DNA of 64,000 nucleotides from Maribacter sp044594925 (GCF_044594925.1 NZ_CP138991.1:3162001-3226000); one strand, 5' to 3'; positions 8,679 through 16,422 are shown, counted from the first letter of the stretch. Numbers and translations are program-made. The notes: generated by a model from the letters alone, not told the origin.

Positions 8679-9995
8679 TTATTTCTTAATTCCTTTCAAT
8701 TTAACTCCTTTCCAACCCATTAAAACATTGAAACTACCATTTTCATTATCAACAAATTCAAACGATTCAGGTTCTTTAGGGTCGTCAAAGAAAGTATTTT
8801 CTGATTCCGCTTTTAAAGTGGCTATCTTCTCTCCGTCTTGATAAACCACCAAATTTTCATTCTCTACTTTAAAAGTCAATTCCAAATTACCCATATCTGC
8901 AAATGAATATGTTCCTGCATATCTCTTTAAATTGTCAGAGGATAATTTGATAGATTTTCTATTCAACTCTTTCGGTACATCGTATGGTTTGTTTTCCAAT
9001 ATTTTGGCAAAATCTTCCACCGTTTTCTGAAAAGGAACTTCTTCATAATTCGCTAAAAAAATGAAATTGTAATTATATTCAAGATTTGCATATATCTCAA
9101 CTCTTATTCCGTCTGAACCACCACTTTTTTCAATGACATCAGATTTATTTTGTAGTAACGATGCATAAGGTTCATTTTTTATATGGTTCAAAAACTTATT
9201 TAAGTCAGAAGCAGTTGAAAATATTCTTGCAGTCTTGAGTTCATCTGATAATATATTATTTACTTGAACAATAACGCTATCATCCTTTTCGTGATTCTTT
9301 GCTAAATTTTTGAGATTTTTTTCTTTTAGGTAAAAATGAGCTCCTGAATTTTTCATTCCCAAAGGTTGGAATACTTCGTCTGCCAAACATTGGGCAAAAG
9401 TTTTGTTAGAAACTTCTTGAATGACAAAATAAACAAGTTCATAAGCCACATTAGAATATTGTTTTTCTGTTCCTGGTTCGAAAAGTAGTTTTTGCTTTTT
9501 GGCGTACTCTATTATCTGTTCTGATGACAAGTTGATTTTATCTTCTTTAACACGCTCTAAACTTCTTGGAAGTCCTGATGTGTGGTTGAGCAACATTTCT
9601 ATGGCTATTTTGTCGCCGTTAGGAAAGTCTGGAATGAATTTGTTGATAGATTCACTTTTTTCAATTTCACCCTCAATCTCAAATTTTTCAATCAAGTAAT
9701 GAGCCATTAACTTGGAAACAGAATGAATATCAAATTGACTTTCAGTTGTTACATACGTAGTACTACTTTTATCCTGATTTAAATTATATGCCTTGTTAAT
9801 GATTATAGAGTCATTTTTAGAACCAAACACAACTCCATTGAATTTCCCAATTTTATTAAGTGCTGAGAAGTACTCATCTACTTTTTTATTTAGTTTTTCG
9901 GTTTGATGTGATGAATCAACTTCTATTTTTTTACCCTCATTTTTGCAAGACATTAGAAGAATTGGTAGAAAAAGTATGGTTAAAATTTGTCTCAT
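8679..9995 (-). CDS. Serine hydrolase of the beta-lactamase/PBP class C superfamily, lipoprotein
   Basis: The start is set at MRQILTILFLPILLMSC, a lipoprotein signal; the six upstream codons belong to the cassette boundary. The protein (438 residues) has the SxxK motif in HSVSKLMAHYLIEKF, the Tyr motif YSNVAYELVYF and a following domain (LSSDNLKRYAGTYSF) typical of class C-like hydrolases with a C-terminal lipocalin-like part. Family members act as D-alanyl peptidases, esterases or beta-lactamases. It lies beside the B1 metallo-beta-lactamase-like cassette, though each has its own attC and was acquired separately. Confidence 0.88.
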   Translation of the reverse strand: MRQILTILFLPILLMSCKNEGKKIEVDSSHQTEKLNKKVDEYFSALNKIGKFNGVVFGSKNDSIIINKAYNLNQDKSSTTYVTTESQFDIHSVSKLMAHYLIEKFEIEGEIEKSESINKFIPDFPNGDKIAIEMLLNHTSGLPRSLERVKEDKINLSSEQIIEYAKKQKLLFEPGTEKQYSNVAYELVYFVIQEVSNKTFAQCLADEVFQPLGMKNSGAHFYLKEKNLKNLAKNHEKDDSVIVQVNNILSDELKTARIFSTASDLNKFLNHIKNEPYASLLQNKSDVIEKSGGSDGIRVEIYANLEYNYNFIFLANYEEVPFQKTVEDFAKILENKPYDVPKELNRKSIKLSSDNLKRYAGTYSFADMGNLELTFKVENENLVVYQDGEKIATLKAESENTFFDDPKEPESFEFVDNENGSFNVLMGWKGVKLKGIKK

Positions 9996-10017
9996 TATTT
10001 TATTTGGTTCCAATGCA

Positions 10018-10217
10018 CTACAACGGTCACGGCTATGGCAAGTAGGGCAGGCAAGGAAACTTTTCGTTTCCGTCTGGTCTGCTAGCCAGAGCTTTTTGTT
10101 TTGTAATTATTTTTCTTTTTTAATTACCAAATCCAAAAGATTTGGCGGACTTAGTAAACAAGCCCAAGCCTTTAAAAATAGCACTTTATGCCCTATTTGC
10201 TATAGGCATTGTTGGCA
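10018..10217. repeat. attC of the S41 peptidase cassette (cassette 13), 200 bp
   Basis: Left end CTACAACGGTCACGGCTATGG, right end CTATAGGCATTGTTGGCA. Inner hairpins follow: GGAAACTTTTCGTTTCC, and CAAATCCAAAAGATTTG nested in the larger palindrome. It belongs to the long (193-200 bp) attC class of this array. Confidence 0.88.
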
Positions 10218-10226
10218 ACAGTATTT

Positions 10227-11876
10227 TTATTCATTGATAAACTTAATTGCCCTTTCTAGTATTTCGTCTTTTCCTGCAAGAATTCCGTCAATCGTTGGTT
10301 CTACATGAATGTCAATTTTCACTCCTTTTCTTTGAGTCTCAGTTCCATCTGGATAAAATATACCCACACCACTTATTTGTGTTTTAAATCCACCAACCAT
10401 GTTGAATACAACTACATTTCCATCTGCTCCAGAAGTTTGACTACCTATTGTGGTAACATTGTCTCCTGTCTGAAGGCATTTAGCTGTATATTCAAGTTGA
10501 CTTTGACTATTTTCATTAACTAATAAAATTACTTTTTTAAAGTATTTTAGTTCATCATTTCCACTCTTGTAAGGTTCTGTCCAAATAAATTTGCCAGGAT
10601 AATCAAGGTCAGCGTATGTTGCTTTATAAAATTCTCTTTCTTTAGATGTTATATAATTTGCGAAATAAAAGGGCGTAAAAGGTTTATGATTTCTAATATC
10701 AAATATTATGGCTTTTGTGTTTTTTAGAGTTTCCATTATTTCAGGAATTTCTTCAACTTCTTTAACCAGTCCTATGTTGATATACCCGATATTGTTTTCT
10801 ATTATTTCGAAGCTTTTAGGTTCAACTTCCTCCTTATAATGGAACTGGTTAAACGGATATCTTTTTACTGATTTTATAGAGGTATTACCATTTCTAGTAA
10901 TTTCTATTTTTAAAGAATCCGTTGTACCGTTTAGAGTGTAATAACGAGCATTGAATTTCCTTCTTGAAACATTTGAAGCGTTAATATATTTTTCCTGCTC
11001 TTCCAATATTGTTGCAATCTCTTTTTCATTTGCTTTTGTTATTATATCTCCAATTTGGAAATCGTTTAATCTTGCCAAAGAATCGTTATAAAAACCTGTA
11101 ATTATTGCTTTACTATCTATTACTTTAAAATCTACTGGAAGATAATACCGACCAAAAAAAGAGTATGTTTCTTTGTTAAAAAATGTTGCATGGCTATCAT
11201 CGCAACTAACGATTAATTCCAACATTGCGAGATGTAAGTCTAGTTCAGATTTGGTATTTAAAAATTTTGGAATCATTTTGTTTAAAATGATATCCCAACC
11301 CGTATCTGTTTGATATTTAGCAGGAAAAAAGTATTCAACAATATTCCAATAACGAAATAATGAGAGTAATCTTAAATTTTCTTCTTGCCAGTCAAAACCT
11401 TTATAATCCAATTCGTTATCAATGTATATGGATTTAGGTTCTCCTTTATAATATTTTACATAATGTTTTTTCCCTTGATGTCTATTTCTTTCTATATATT
11501 TCAGTTTTTCTGATAGTTCGGTTGTAAATATTTGCCTATTATTTATCCAGCTTAAGTTGAAATTTTTATCGAAATATTCAACGTTATTTTTCACATCACA
11601 CTTTTTGCAAGGCTTAATTTCTCCTAGACTTTTAATCCAGTCAAGATAGACTTGCGATAACTCTTTATTATTTGCTACTGCTTTAACTTTTGGGAGAATT
11701 TTAAATAATTCTTCATCCCAGTTGTATTTACCGTCAGCTACCTCGGGATGATAGTATTTAAGAAATCCCCAAACCTTACCTGTAAACGCAAATTTTTCCG
11801 TTTCGGATAAGTTATTTTGAGCAAAAATGTTGCTACTTAATAGAAAGGTGAAAAGAATTAAAATCGTTTTTTTCAT
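10227..11876 (-). CDS. S41 family peptidase (tail-specific protease-like), secreted
   Basis: 549 residues with signal peptide MKKTILILFTFLLSSNIFAQ. A PDZ-like stretch DFQIGDIITKANEKEIATIL (~270-290) precedes the S41 catalytic half with IGYINIGLV, AIIFDIRNHK, VILLVNENSQSQLEYTA and TIGSQTSGADGNVVVFN. The Ser in NENSQSQLE sits where the S41 nucleophile normally lies, though the classical SASASE motif is altered. It probably degrades envelope or exported proteins. It was an integron cassette, but an IS3-family element now lies directly upstream of its start codon and cuts it off from the array promoters. Confidence 0.87.
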   Translation of the reverse strand: MKKTILILFTFLLSSNIFAQNNLSETEKFAFTGKVWGFLKYYHPEVADGKYNWDEELFKILPKVKAVANNKELSQVYLDWIKSLGEIKPCKKCDVKNNVEYFDKNFNLSWINNRQIFTTELSEKLKYIERNRHQGKKHYVKYYKGEPKSIYIDNELDYKGFDWQEENLRLLSLFRYWNIVEYFFPAKYQTDTGWDIILNKMIPKFLNTKSELDLHLAMLELIVSCDDSHATFFNKETYSFFGRYYLPVDFKVIDSKAIITGFYNDSLARLNDFQIGDIITKANEKEIATILEEQEKYINASNVSRRKFNARYYTLNGTTDSLKIEITRNGNTSIKSVKRYPFNQFHYKEEVEPKSFEIIENNIGYINIGLVKEVEEIPEIMETLKNTKAIIFDIRNHKPFTPFYFANYITSKEREFYKATYADLDYPGKFIWTEPYKSGNDELKYFKKVILLVNENSQSQLEYTAKCLQTGDNVTTIGSQTSGADGNVVVFNMVGGFKTQISGVGIFYPDGTETQRKGVKIDIHVEPTIDGILAGKDEILERAIKFINE

Positions 11877-11917
11877 ATGTCACGTCCTAAAATACGGCTA
11901 CAGATTAATAATTAGTT

Positions 11918-12775
11918 TTAAGCGGCATATTGATGCACGTAATTAGGTGTTTTATAGTCTAAAGATAAATGTAATCGTTTAGTGTTGTACAATTTGATTG
12001 CATTTTTAGCGGCCTTTTTAGCATGTATTACGCTGGTAAAGGTCTGGTCTAGATAGAATTCATCTTTTAGGATTCCGTTGACCCTTTCCGCCATTGCGTT
12101 CTCATAGCAATGATTTTCCTCCGTCATACTGATTTCTATTTTCTTTCTTTTTAGAATCCGGGTATATACGTTGCTACAGTATTGAATTCCCCTGTCCGAG
12201 TGATGAACCAGTCGCTTGGTATCCTTGGCATTGTAAATAGCTTTGTTCAGAGCCCTTACACAACCTTTGAGTTCAAGACTGTCACTAAGGTCGAAGCCTA
12301 CTATTTTTCTTGAGTACATGTCGGTTATGAGTGCCAGATAGCAGAATCCTTTTACGGTTCTGATATAGGTGATATCGGAAGCCCAGACTTGATTGGGCCT
12401 TTCAATTTTCAGGTTTTTTATGATGTTTCCATATTTATAGAATCTATGATGCGAGTTAGTTGTTCTAGAGGAGTACTTCTTTCTCTTTATTAGCAGTTCG
12501 TTCTCCCTTAAGATACGGAATAGCTGGTCCCTACCTATTTTCAGTTGTTGCTTTTGAAAGTCTACGTGTAATGACTTCATGAGTTTCCTGGTACCTTCCC
12601 TTGGTAGGGTCTTTCTACTTTTCCGGACAAGCTGGACAACATCGTTTTCTACTTGTTTTCGGATAACGAACCGTTTTTGGAATTTGTAATAGGCATCTCT
12701 TTTAAGGGAGAAGGCATCACAGATAGCTTCTATGGTGAAGCTTCTGTCCTTTCTGTTTTTAGGTGCTGTTTTCAT
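11918..12775 (-). CDS. IS3-family transposase OrfB (rve integrase core)
   Basis: 285 residues with an HTH_21-like N-terminus (ENDVVQLVRKSRKTLPREGTRKL) and a DDE core: Asp in NQVWASDITYI, Asp in LVHHSDRGIQYCS and Glu in CYENAMAERVNGILKDEF. The C-terminal RLHLSLDYKTPNYVHQ is typical of the IS3 family. It follows orfA with a one-base overlap (TAATG), so translation is likely by re-initiation rather than frameshifting. Confidence 0.93.
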   Translation of the reverse strand: MKTAPKNRKDRSFTIEAICDAFSLKRDAYYKFQKRFVIRKQVENDVVQLVRKSRKTLPREGTRKLMKSLHVDFQKQQLKIGRDQLFRILRENELLIKRKKYSSRTTNSHHRFYKYGNIIKNLKIERPNQVWASDITYIRTVKGFCYLALITDMYSRKIVGFDLSDSLELKGCVRALNKAIYNAKDTKRLVHHSDRGIQYCSNVYTRILKRKKIEISMTEENHCYENAMAERVNGILKDEFYLDQTFTSVIHAKKAAKNAIKLYNTKRLHLSLDYKTPNYVHQYAA

Positions 12776-13170
12776 TAGGGCTTGATGTTTAAGTTTTTTT
12801 TTAATTCTTCAACATCTTTATAGCCCAGGTTCTCGGCAGCTACCTCCAGATAGCTGTCGGTAACCAGTTTATCCAAGTCCTTTTTAATCAACAGATCCTT
12901 GAGTTGCTTTAGCTCTTTCTGAAGAGCTTTGATACGGGTAAATTCATCGTCTGTTTGCACGGTTACACGGGTGTTCATTAAATCTTTACGATCATACTTC
13001 TTTATCCATACATTGATAGTACTGGATTGTATCCCGTAAGTTAATGCAATTTGTCTTTTGGAATGGTTTCCTTTGGTAAGTTCTGCGAGAATCTTAAGTT
13101 TAAAGCTTTCGCTATAACGTCTCACATATCCATCATTTTTATACATATACAGTTGTTTTTTTGTATACAT
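12775..13170 (-). CDS. IS3-family transposase OrfA (helix-turn-helix)
   Basis: 131 residues with the HTH segment YSESFKLKILAELTKGNHSK RQIALTYGIQSSTINVWIKKY (split here for length; residues ~20-60), followed by a leucine-rich coiled coil (RIKALQKELKQLKDLLIKKDLDKL) that usually mediates OrfA/OrfAB multimerisation. It lies directly inside the right inverted repeat of the IS. Confidence 0.9.
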   Translation of the reverse strand: MYTKKQLYMYKNDGYVRRYSESFKLKILAELTKGNHSKRQIALTYGIQSSTINVWIKKYDRKDLMNTRVTVQTDDEFTRIKALQKELKQLKDLLIKKDLDKLVTDSYLEVAAENLGYKDVEELKKNLNIKP

Positions 13171-13254
13171 ATTTCAGGACGGGTCATAATTACTGCCAAC
13201 GGTTCGGCTCGTATGTTTGTTTCTTAGGTTGAAGATAAGATATTTAGGATAATC

Positions 13255-13542
13255 CATTAGCTTAAAGGGAAGTGTGGTTTCGTGTTTCGGCCAGATACTT
13301 AAAATGGATATCGTTGCTTAGGTCTACACACTTCCCAAGCTAATGTTTTAAAACATTAGCTTGGGAAGTGAACAAAAGCTAGAATAGAAGGGACAGAGAG
13401 GTCTCGGCTAGATACACTTAAGGTGATATCGTTTCATAGAAATCCCGCCCTTCTATAGTTTTCTTGGAATCCGGACAGTACCTAGACCCTATTTTACAGA
13501 GGTCGAATCAAATGCGAGCAAGGATGATAAAGAAGGTTATAG
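13255..13542 (+). ncRNA. Putative IS110 bridge RNA with attC-matching guides
   Basis: Three structured units are visible. Unit 1: stem 13255-13277 with 13327-13345 enclosing TTTCGGCCAGATAC...GATATCGTTGCTTAGG. Unit 2: stem ATAGAAGGG/CCCTTCTAT (13384-13392 with 13448-13456) enclosing GTCTCGGCT (13401-13409), an inner hairpin GATACAC...GTGATATC, and TCATAG (13434-13439). The attC target is TTCGGCT|ATGA: the left guide repeats TCGGCT and the right guide is the complement of CTATGA. Unit 3: stem 13453-13465 with 13530-13542 enclosing ACAGTACCT (13474-13482), identical to the element's right end, and ATGCGAG (13512-13518), which pairs with the left end CTCGTAT allowing one G-U. Units 2 and 3 thus look like target and donor loops. 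Transcript ends are unknown. Confidence 0.7.
13329..13370. repeat. 42-bp perfect palindrome inside the IS110 left end
   Basis: CACTTCCCAAGCTAATGTTTT is followed by its exact reverse complement. The left half can also pair with CATTAGCTT...GGGAAGTGTG at 13255-13276, so two mutually exclusive structures are possible. It separates the first and second loop units of the putative bridge RNA. Confidence 0.9.
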
Positions 13543-13559
13543 CTTAAAAAAATAATGTT

Positions 13560-14642
13560 ATGGAAAAGCGCTTAAAACAATGTTTGGGTATTGATGTCTC
13601 TAAACTAAACTTATCATTATCCCTAGGTTTTCTGACCGATAAGCTGAACAAAGAATTCATATCACATCCAGATGTGCCCAATGATCTGTCAGGTTATAAA
13701 GAGCTTTTGAAATGGTTAAGGAAATCGGTGGATGCTAGCGTTGAGCTTTTAGTGGTTATGGAAGCCACGGGAGTTTACCATCAGGGTATCGCCCATTATC
13801 TGCATTCCAAAGGTTATTCGGTTTGTGTAATGCAGTCGGGCAGGGTGAAGAGTTATGCCCGTAGTCTTGACCAACGCTCAAAGACAGATGCGCTGGATAG
13901 TAAAATGCTCGGTATGCTCGGTATGCTCGGTCTGGAAAGGTCTATTCGTTTATGGGAGCCACCCAGTGAAGAACTTCAACGCTTAAAAGCATTGAGCAGG
14001 GAACGTAGTTCTTTGTTAAAGGATAGGACAATAGAGAACAATCGTCAGGGAGCAATTTCGTCGAGTGTTTATAGGAATGCCAAAGCCCTTAAAAGGCATA
14101 AGAACAGGCTGAAACTTATCAATGGTCAAATAGGATCTATAGAAGAAGAAATGCAGGACCTGATATCCAAAAACAAAGTACTGCGGAACAAGATAGGCTT
14201 TATGATGAGTATACCTGGTATTTCATTTATATCCGCAGCTACCGTTATAGGAGAGACCTTGGGTTTTGCTTCTATCGTAAACGCGAAACAACTGACCAGC
14301 TACGCCGGTTACGATGTTGTCTTGCGAGAGTCGGGGAACTTCAAGGGCAAAACAAGGATCAGCAAAAAGGGTAACAGCCATATTCGTGCCGTTCTACATA
14401 TGCCTTCGATGACCTGTGTGCGTTGTAATCCAACATTGAAACAATTCTATAACCGACTTAAGCCAAAGAAAGCAAAGCCACTGGTGGCCTTAATAGCGGT
14501 TCAGAGAAAGCTGTTGATATTAATGTACACCCTATGGAAAAACGAAGAATTCTATGATGCGGATTTTGAAACTAAAAAGCAGCAAAAGCGTGAAGCCCTT
14601 GCTGCGCAGGATAACAACTTGATTGCTCAACTTGTTTCCTAA
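13560..14642 (+). CDS. IS110-family transposase (DEDD recombinase)
   Basis: 360 residues. The N-terminal RuvC-like DEDD domain has D12 in LGIDVSK, E69 in VMEATGVYHQ, and D110 and D113 in RSKTDALDSKML. The C-terminal Transposase_20 domain shows IPGISFISAATVIGE, YAGYDVVLRESG and RISKKGNSHIRAVLHM, whose Ser is the likely strand-transfer nucleophile. A nine-base tandem repeat (ATGCTCGGT, three copies near 13905-13931) gives MLGMLGMLG. IS110 recombinases act with a bridge RNA that pairs with both donor and target; the candidate RNA lies just upstream on the same strand. Confidence 0.95.
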   Translation: MEKRLKQCLGIDVSKLNLSLSLGFLTDKLNKEFISHPDVPNDLSGYKELLKWLRKSVDASVELLVVMEATGVYHQGIAHYLHSKGYSVCVMQSGRVKSYARSLDQRSKTDALDSKMLGMLGMLGLERSIRLWEPPSEELQRLKALSRERSSLLKDRTIENNRQGAISSSVYRNAKALKRHKNRLKLINGQIGSIEEEMQDLISKNKVLRNKIGFMMSIPGISFISAATVIGETLGFASIVNAKQLTSYAGYDVVLRESGNFKGKTRISKKGNSHIRAVLHMPSMTCVRCNPTLKQFYNRLKPKKAKPLVALIAVQRKLLILMYTLWKNEEFYDADFETKKQQKREALAAQDNNLIAQLVS

Positions 14643-14837
14643 TATTTTAAAGAAAAAGCTTGCTTTTTAACACAGTACCTATGATTAGTGCGGGGCGGAA
14701 ATCCAGCGGATTTCCTGTCTCACGCTAAGCAAAAGCTTTGGGTTTTGTTTTGTTTTTTTCTTGCACGAAGCAAAATCCCAAAGATTTTGCGACATTATAA
14801 ATATACACAGACCTTTGCGTAAAGACCGAAGTCCGTA

Positions 14838-15392
14838 TTAATTATAGGTATTGTTACCAGCAGTTTTTATTTTTTCTTCAATCCGCTTTAAAATAATAAC
14901 GAATTTTTCAAATTGTTTTATATTTTCAATTCCGTACTCAGGAGTCAATATAATCCAATCCGTTTCTTTCGATTTAGTTTCGATATATACTCTTTCGTTT
15001 AATAAATTTTCTATCAATATTTTATCGGTTGCGAGTTTTTTTAACAAGGTTTTATCGCCTCCAAACCAAAATTGTTTTCTAAGTGGCGGTGGAATGAAAT
15101 CTCGTCTTTTAGGCATAATAAAATCAAGAAAATCGTTCCAAAGGTCTTTTGGGAAAATTGTCAATTCAGTATTGTAAATTTTGTCCAAATATAGTATTAC
15201 TCGGAGAGGTTCGGTAACAGGCATAGCCCCACCAACTTCATTTGAATTGAGGCTGATTTTTGTTCCATCTATTTCCAGGATTCCTTTTTTAGGTTGATAT
15301 ATGTTTTGTCCATTCGGAGTGGACACTTTTTTAGTCCGTTCCTCCGCGTAATTCCCTCCGTATTTTTTCGATATTTCTTCAATGATGTTCAT
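14838..15392 (-). CDS. Hypothetical protein, integron cassette 12
   Basis: 184 residues, cytosolic, no signal peptide. No family recognised. Notable segments are GILEIDGTKISLNSNEVGGA, TIFPKDLWNDFLDFIMPKRR and DWIILTPEYGIENIKQFEKF. The last residues (TAGNNTYN) are encoded by the conserved end of the cassette's own attC, so the stop codon lies inside the recombination site. The gene starts about 24 bases after the cassette boundary and has no promoter of its own; a leader cassette with a promoter lies directly upstream. Confidence 0.75.
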   Translation of the reverse strand: MNIIEEISKKYGGNYAEERTKKVSTPNGQNIYQPKKGILEIDGTKISLNSNEVGGAMPVTEPLRVILYLDKIYNTELTIFPKDLWNDFLDFIMPKRRDFIPPPLRKQFWFGGDKTLLKKLATDKILIENLLNERVYIETKSKETDWIILTPEYGIENIKQFEKFVIILKRIEEKIKTAGNNTYN

Positions 15393-15415
15393 TTACAAAG
15401 GTTTTTGCAAATTGC

Positions 15416-15479
15416 TGGTAACGGTTTGGGTATTTGTATCGTTCGTCGTAGACGTATGATATCAATACCCTTGTTGTGT
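15416..15479. repeat. Short attC of leader cassette copy 1 (64 bp)
   Basis: Ends TGGTAAC and GTTGTGT. The arms GGTTTGGGTATTTGTATCG and TATGATATCAATACCC pair around TTCGTCGTAGACG, leaving extra unpaired bases on one side. From the AAC onward the core is identical to that at 19319-19382, while the bases outside the AAC differ, as expected if the crossover falls there. Confidence 0.88.
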
Positions 15480-15483
15480 GCAG

Positions 15484-15515
15484 TAAATATAGCGCATTGC
15501 CATGAAGCCTTCAAA
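15484..15515 (-). promoter_or_regulatory. Promoter at the end of leader copy 1
   Basis: On the - strand TTTG, 20 bases, TATATTTA. This fits the Bacteroidota promoter TTTG / TAnnTTTG except for the last base. It points into the cassette carrying 14838-15392 and is conserved in all three leaders. Confidence 0.6.
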
Positions 15516-15764
15516 TGGCATATGCGCCCCTGTTTACGGAGTCACTTCTCTTCAACGGTATAATGGGAACGACCGGACCATTGCTTTTTTGAGGGGGCCT
15601 TTCCAATGGAATATATACCCGTATATGTTAGCGTTGGGTAAGGGTCAAGGTCACGGGAACGAAAAAAAAGATGCCGGAAAACTTGATTTTCCGAAAAAAA
15701 TCAACTTCCTTCAAACAAGTTTTTATACGAAACCTCGTATTTGATAGTGTAACTCTCATACGAT

Positions 15765-15806
15765 TCATCGAAAAACTTGATCTCCTGGAACTCCAGGGTC
15801 CAACAT
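15765..15806 (-). CDS. Possible 13-residue leader peptide, copy 1
   Basis: Encodes MLDPGVPGDQVFR, preceded by AAGGAG about 13 bases upstream. The same peptide is encoded in all three leader copies; the differences between copies are a synonymous Gly codon (GGA against GGG) and a different stop codon (TGA here, TAA elsewhere). Conservation of the peptide but not the bases hints at translation. It is very short and could be chance. Confidence 0.35.
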   Translation of the reverse strand: MLDPGVPGDQVFR

Positions 15807-15876
15807 CCTTTTTTACCTTCTCCTTAAAAAGACCTTAGCAAAAGAACAATGACCTTTCCCAAGAGAAGTTATTGCA

Positions 15877-16008
15877 CAGCAACGTGTTTGTGTATGATTT
15901 CGTTGCGTGTTTCAGCAACTAATTTAGCAAATACAAACCGAATAGAAAATCCGCGAGGGTTTTCGTAAGTAGGCGAGTACTAGCAATGAATTATACACGG
16001 TGTTGTGG
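15877..16008. repeat. attC of cassette 10, 132 bp
   Basis: Ends CAGCAAC and GTTGTGG. The arms AACGTGTTTGTGTATGATTT and GAATTATACACGGTGTTG pair imperfectly, and an inner palindrome runs GTTGCGTGTTTCAGCAAC. It is close in sequence to attC 22048-22182. The right end GTTGTGGTTA matches the start of its cassette (GTTGTGGTTA from 16810 leftward). Confidence 0.88.
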
Positions 16009-16422
16009 TTAGTTTTTTTCAGTTATAGGAATTCCATAAGGACCATTTTCAGATGTTGATTTTGAGTAAGATTTTCGGTTTTTTAAATCCATAATCAGAA
16101 AATCAATTCCGTTTAGTTTTATACTTATTTCGTTTCCGTTCCAATCAATTTCTATGTCCTTATTTTCAATTTCTCGTTGGATAGAGAATTCATTCGAATA
16201 CCTTTTCATTAATGGCGCAGAAATAGCATTATTGATATAGTCTTTTATTTCTTTACTTGACTCAACAAGAGTTCCACGAGAACATATAAATCCGTCAAAT
16301 TCAATTCCGGTACTTTCCTCCGAATGTTTCAAGACATAAGCCCAAACAGAATGGTCATCTCCTTCGACAATGACCTCTCGATTTTGTTCTTCATTTATTT
16401 TAGATAAATAGATTTCGTTCAT
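16009..16422 (-). CDS. Hypothetical protein, second gene of cassette 10
   Basis: 137 residues, cytosolic, acidic. No family recognised. Segments include DDHSVWAYVLKHSEESTGIE, FICSRGTLVESSKEIKDYI and DIEIDWNGNEISIKLNGIDF. It follows 16443-16790 by 20 bases within one cassette, so the two are probably co-transcribed and may work together. The stop codon abuts the attC. Confidence 0.75.
   Translation of the reverse strand: MNEIYLSKINEEQNREVIVEGDDHSVWAYVLKHSEESTGIEFDGFICSRGTLVESSKEIKDYINNAISAPLMKRYSNEFSIQREIENKDIEIDWNGNEISIKLNGIDFLIMDLKNRKSYSKSTSENGPYGIPITEKN

Larger units (their letters stand above)
11878..13186 (-). mobile_element. IS3-family insertion sequence, 1309 bp
   Basis: Imperfect terminal inverted repeats TGTCACGTCCTAAAATACGG (left) and TGACCCGTCCTGAAATATG (right end, read inward) bound two transposase genes. 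No clear target duplication is visible: the flanks are CATA and TAATT. The left end touches the start codon of the S41 gene. The right flank is 7 bases from the conserved AAC end of an attC, so the element landed in the short leader of a cassette. Confidence 0.88.
13208..14680 (+). mobile_element. IS110-family insertion sequence inserted in an attC
   Basis: The boundaries follow from comparison with intact attC sites. The element lies between TTCGGCT and ATGATTAG, with a CT dinucleotide at both junctions (13208-13209 and 14679-14680), the usual core of IS110 members. There are no terminal inverted repeats of ordinary type. A ~350 bp non-coding left end precedes the transposase gene, as in the IS110 group whose bridge RNA is encoded upstream. 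The related IS1111-attC group is known to target attC sites; this element appears to do so too. Confidence 0.85.
13194..14859. repeat. attC of cassette 12, split by an IS110 element (195 bp when rejoined)
   Basis: The left fragment TGCCAACGGTTCGGCT (13194-13209) and the right fragment starting ATGATTAGTGCGGGGCGG (14681) rejoin to a site almost identical in layout to attC 18409-18601 (GCCTAACGGTTAGGCT then ATGATTAGTGCGG). The rejoined length of 195 bp fits the long class exactly. The right end GTTACCAGCAG complements the start of cassette 12 (GTTACCAGCA). Confidence 0.88.
15480..15882 (-). repeat. Leader (promoter) cassette, copy 1
   Basis: About 400 bp, nearly identical to 19383-19784 and clearly related to 22919-23321. 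It begins (- strand) TTGCTGTGCAATAAC and ends TTTACTGCACACAAC, and both ends match its own attC end GTTGTGTGCA with one inserted base. Long frames exist on the + strand, but they are broken in the copy next to the recombinase, so I do not call them genes. The cassette holds a Shine-Dalgarno-led 13-codon frame, a CCCTGGA/TCCAGGG hairpin and a promoter at its downstream end. Confidence 0.8.

Noticed and set aside
13190..14860. A separate promoter cassette or extra gene in the non-coding part of the IS110 element
   Set aside because: No open frame before 13560, and the boundaries fit an IS when compared with intact attC sites. The structured part fits a bridge RNA better.
15502..15744. 80-residue + strand frame in leader copy 1, also in copy 2 (19405-19647)
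   Set aside because: In the third copy, next to the recombinase, the ATG is changed and a stop appears early. The frame also runs against the array. The DNA conservation is better explained by the leader being one duplicated non-coding unit.
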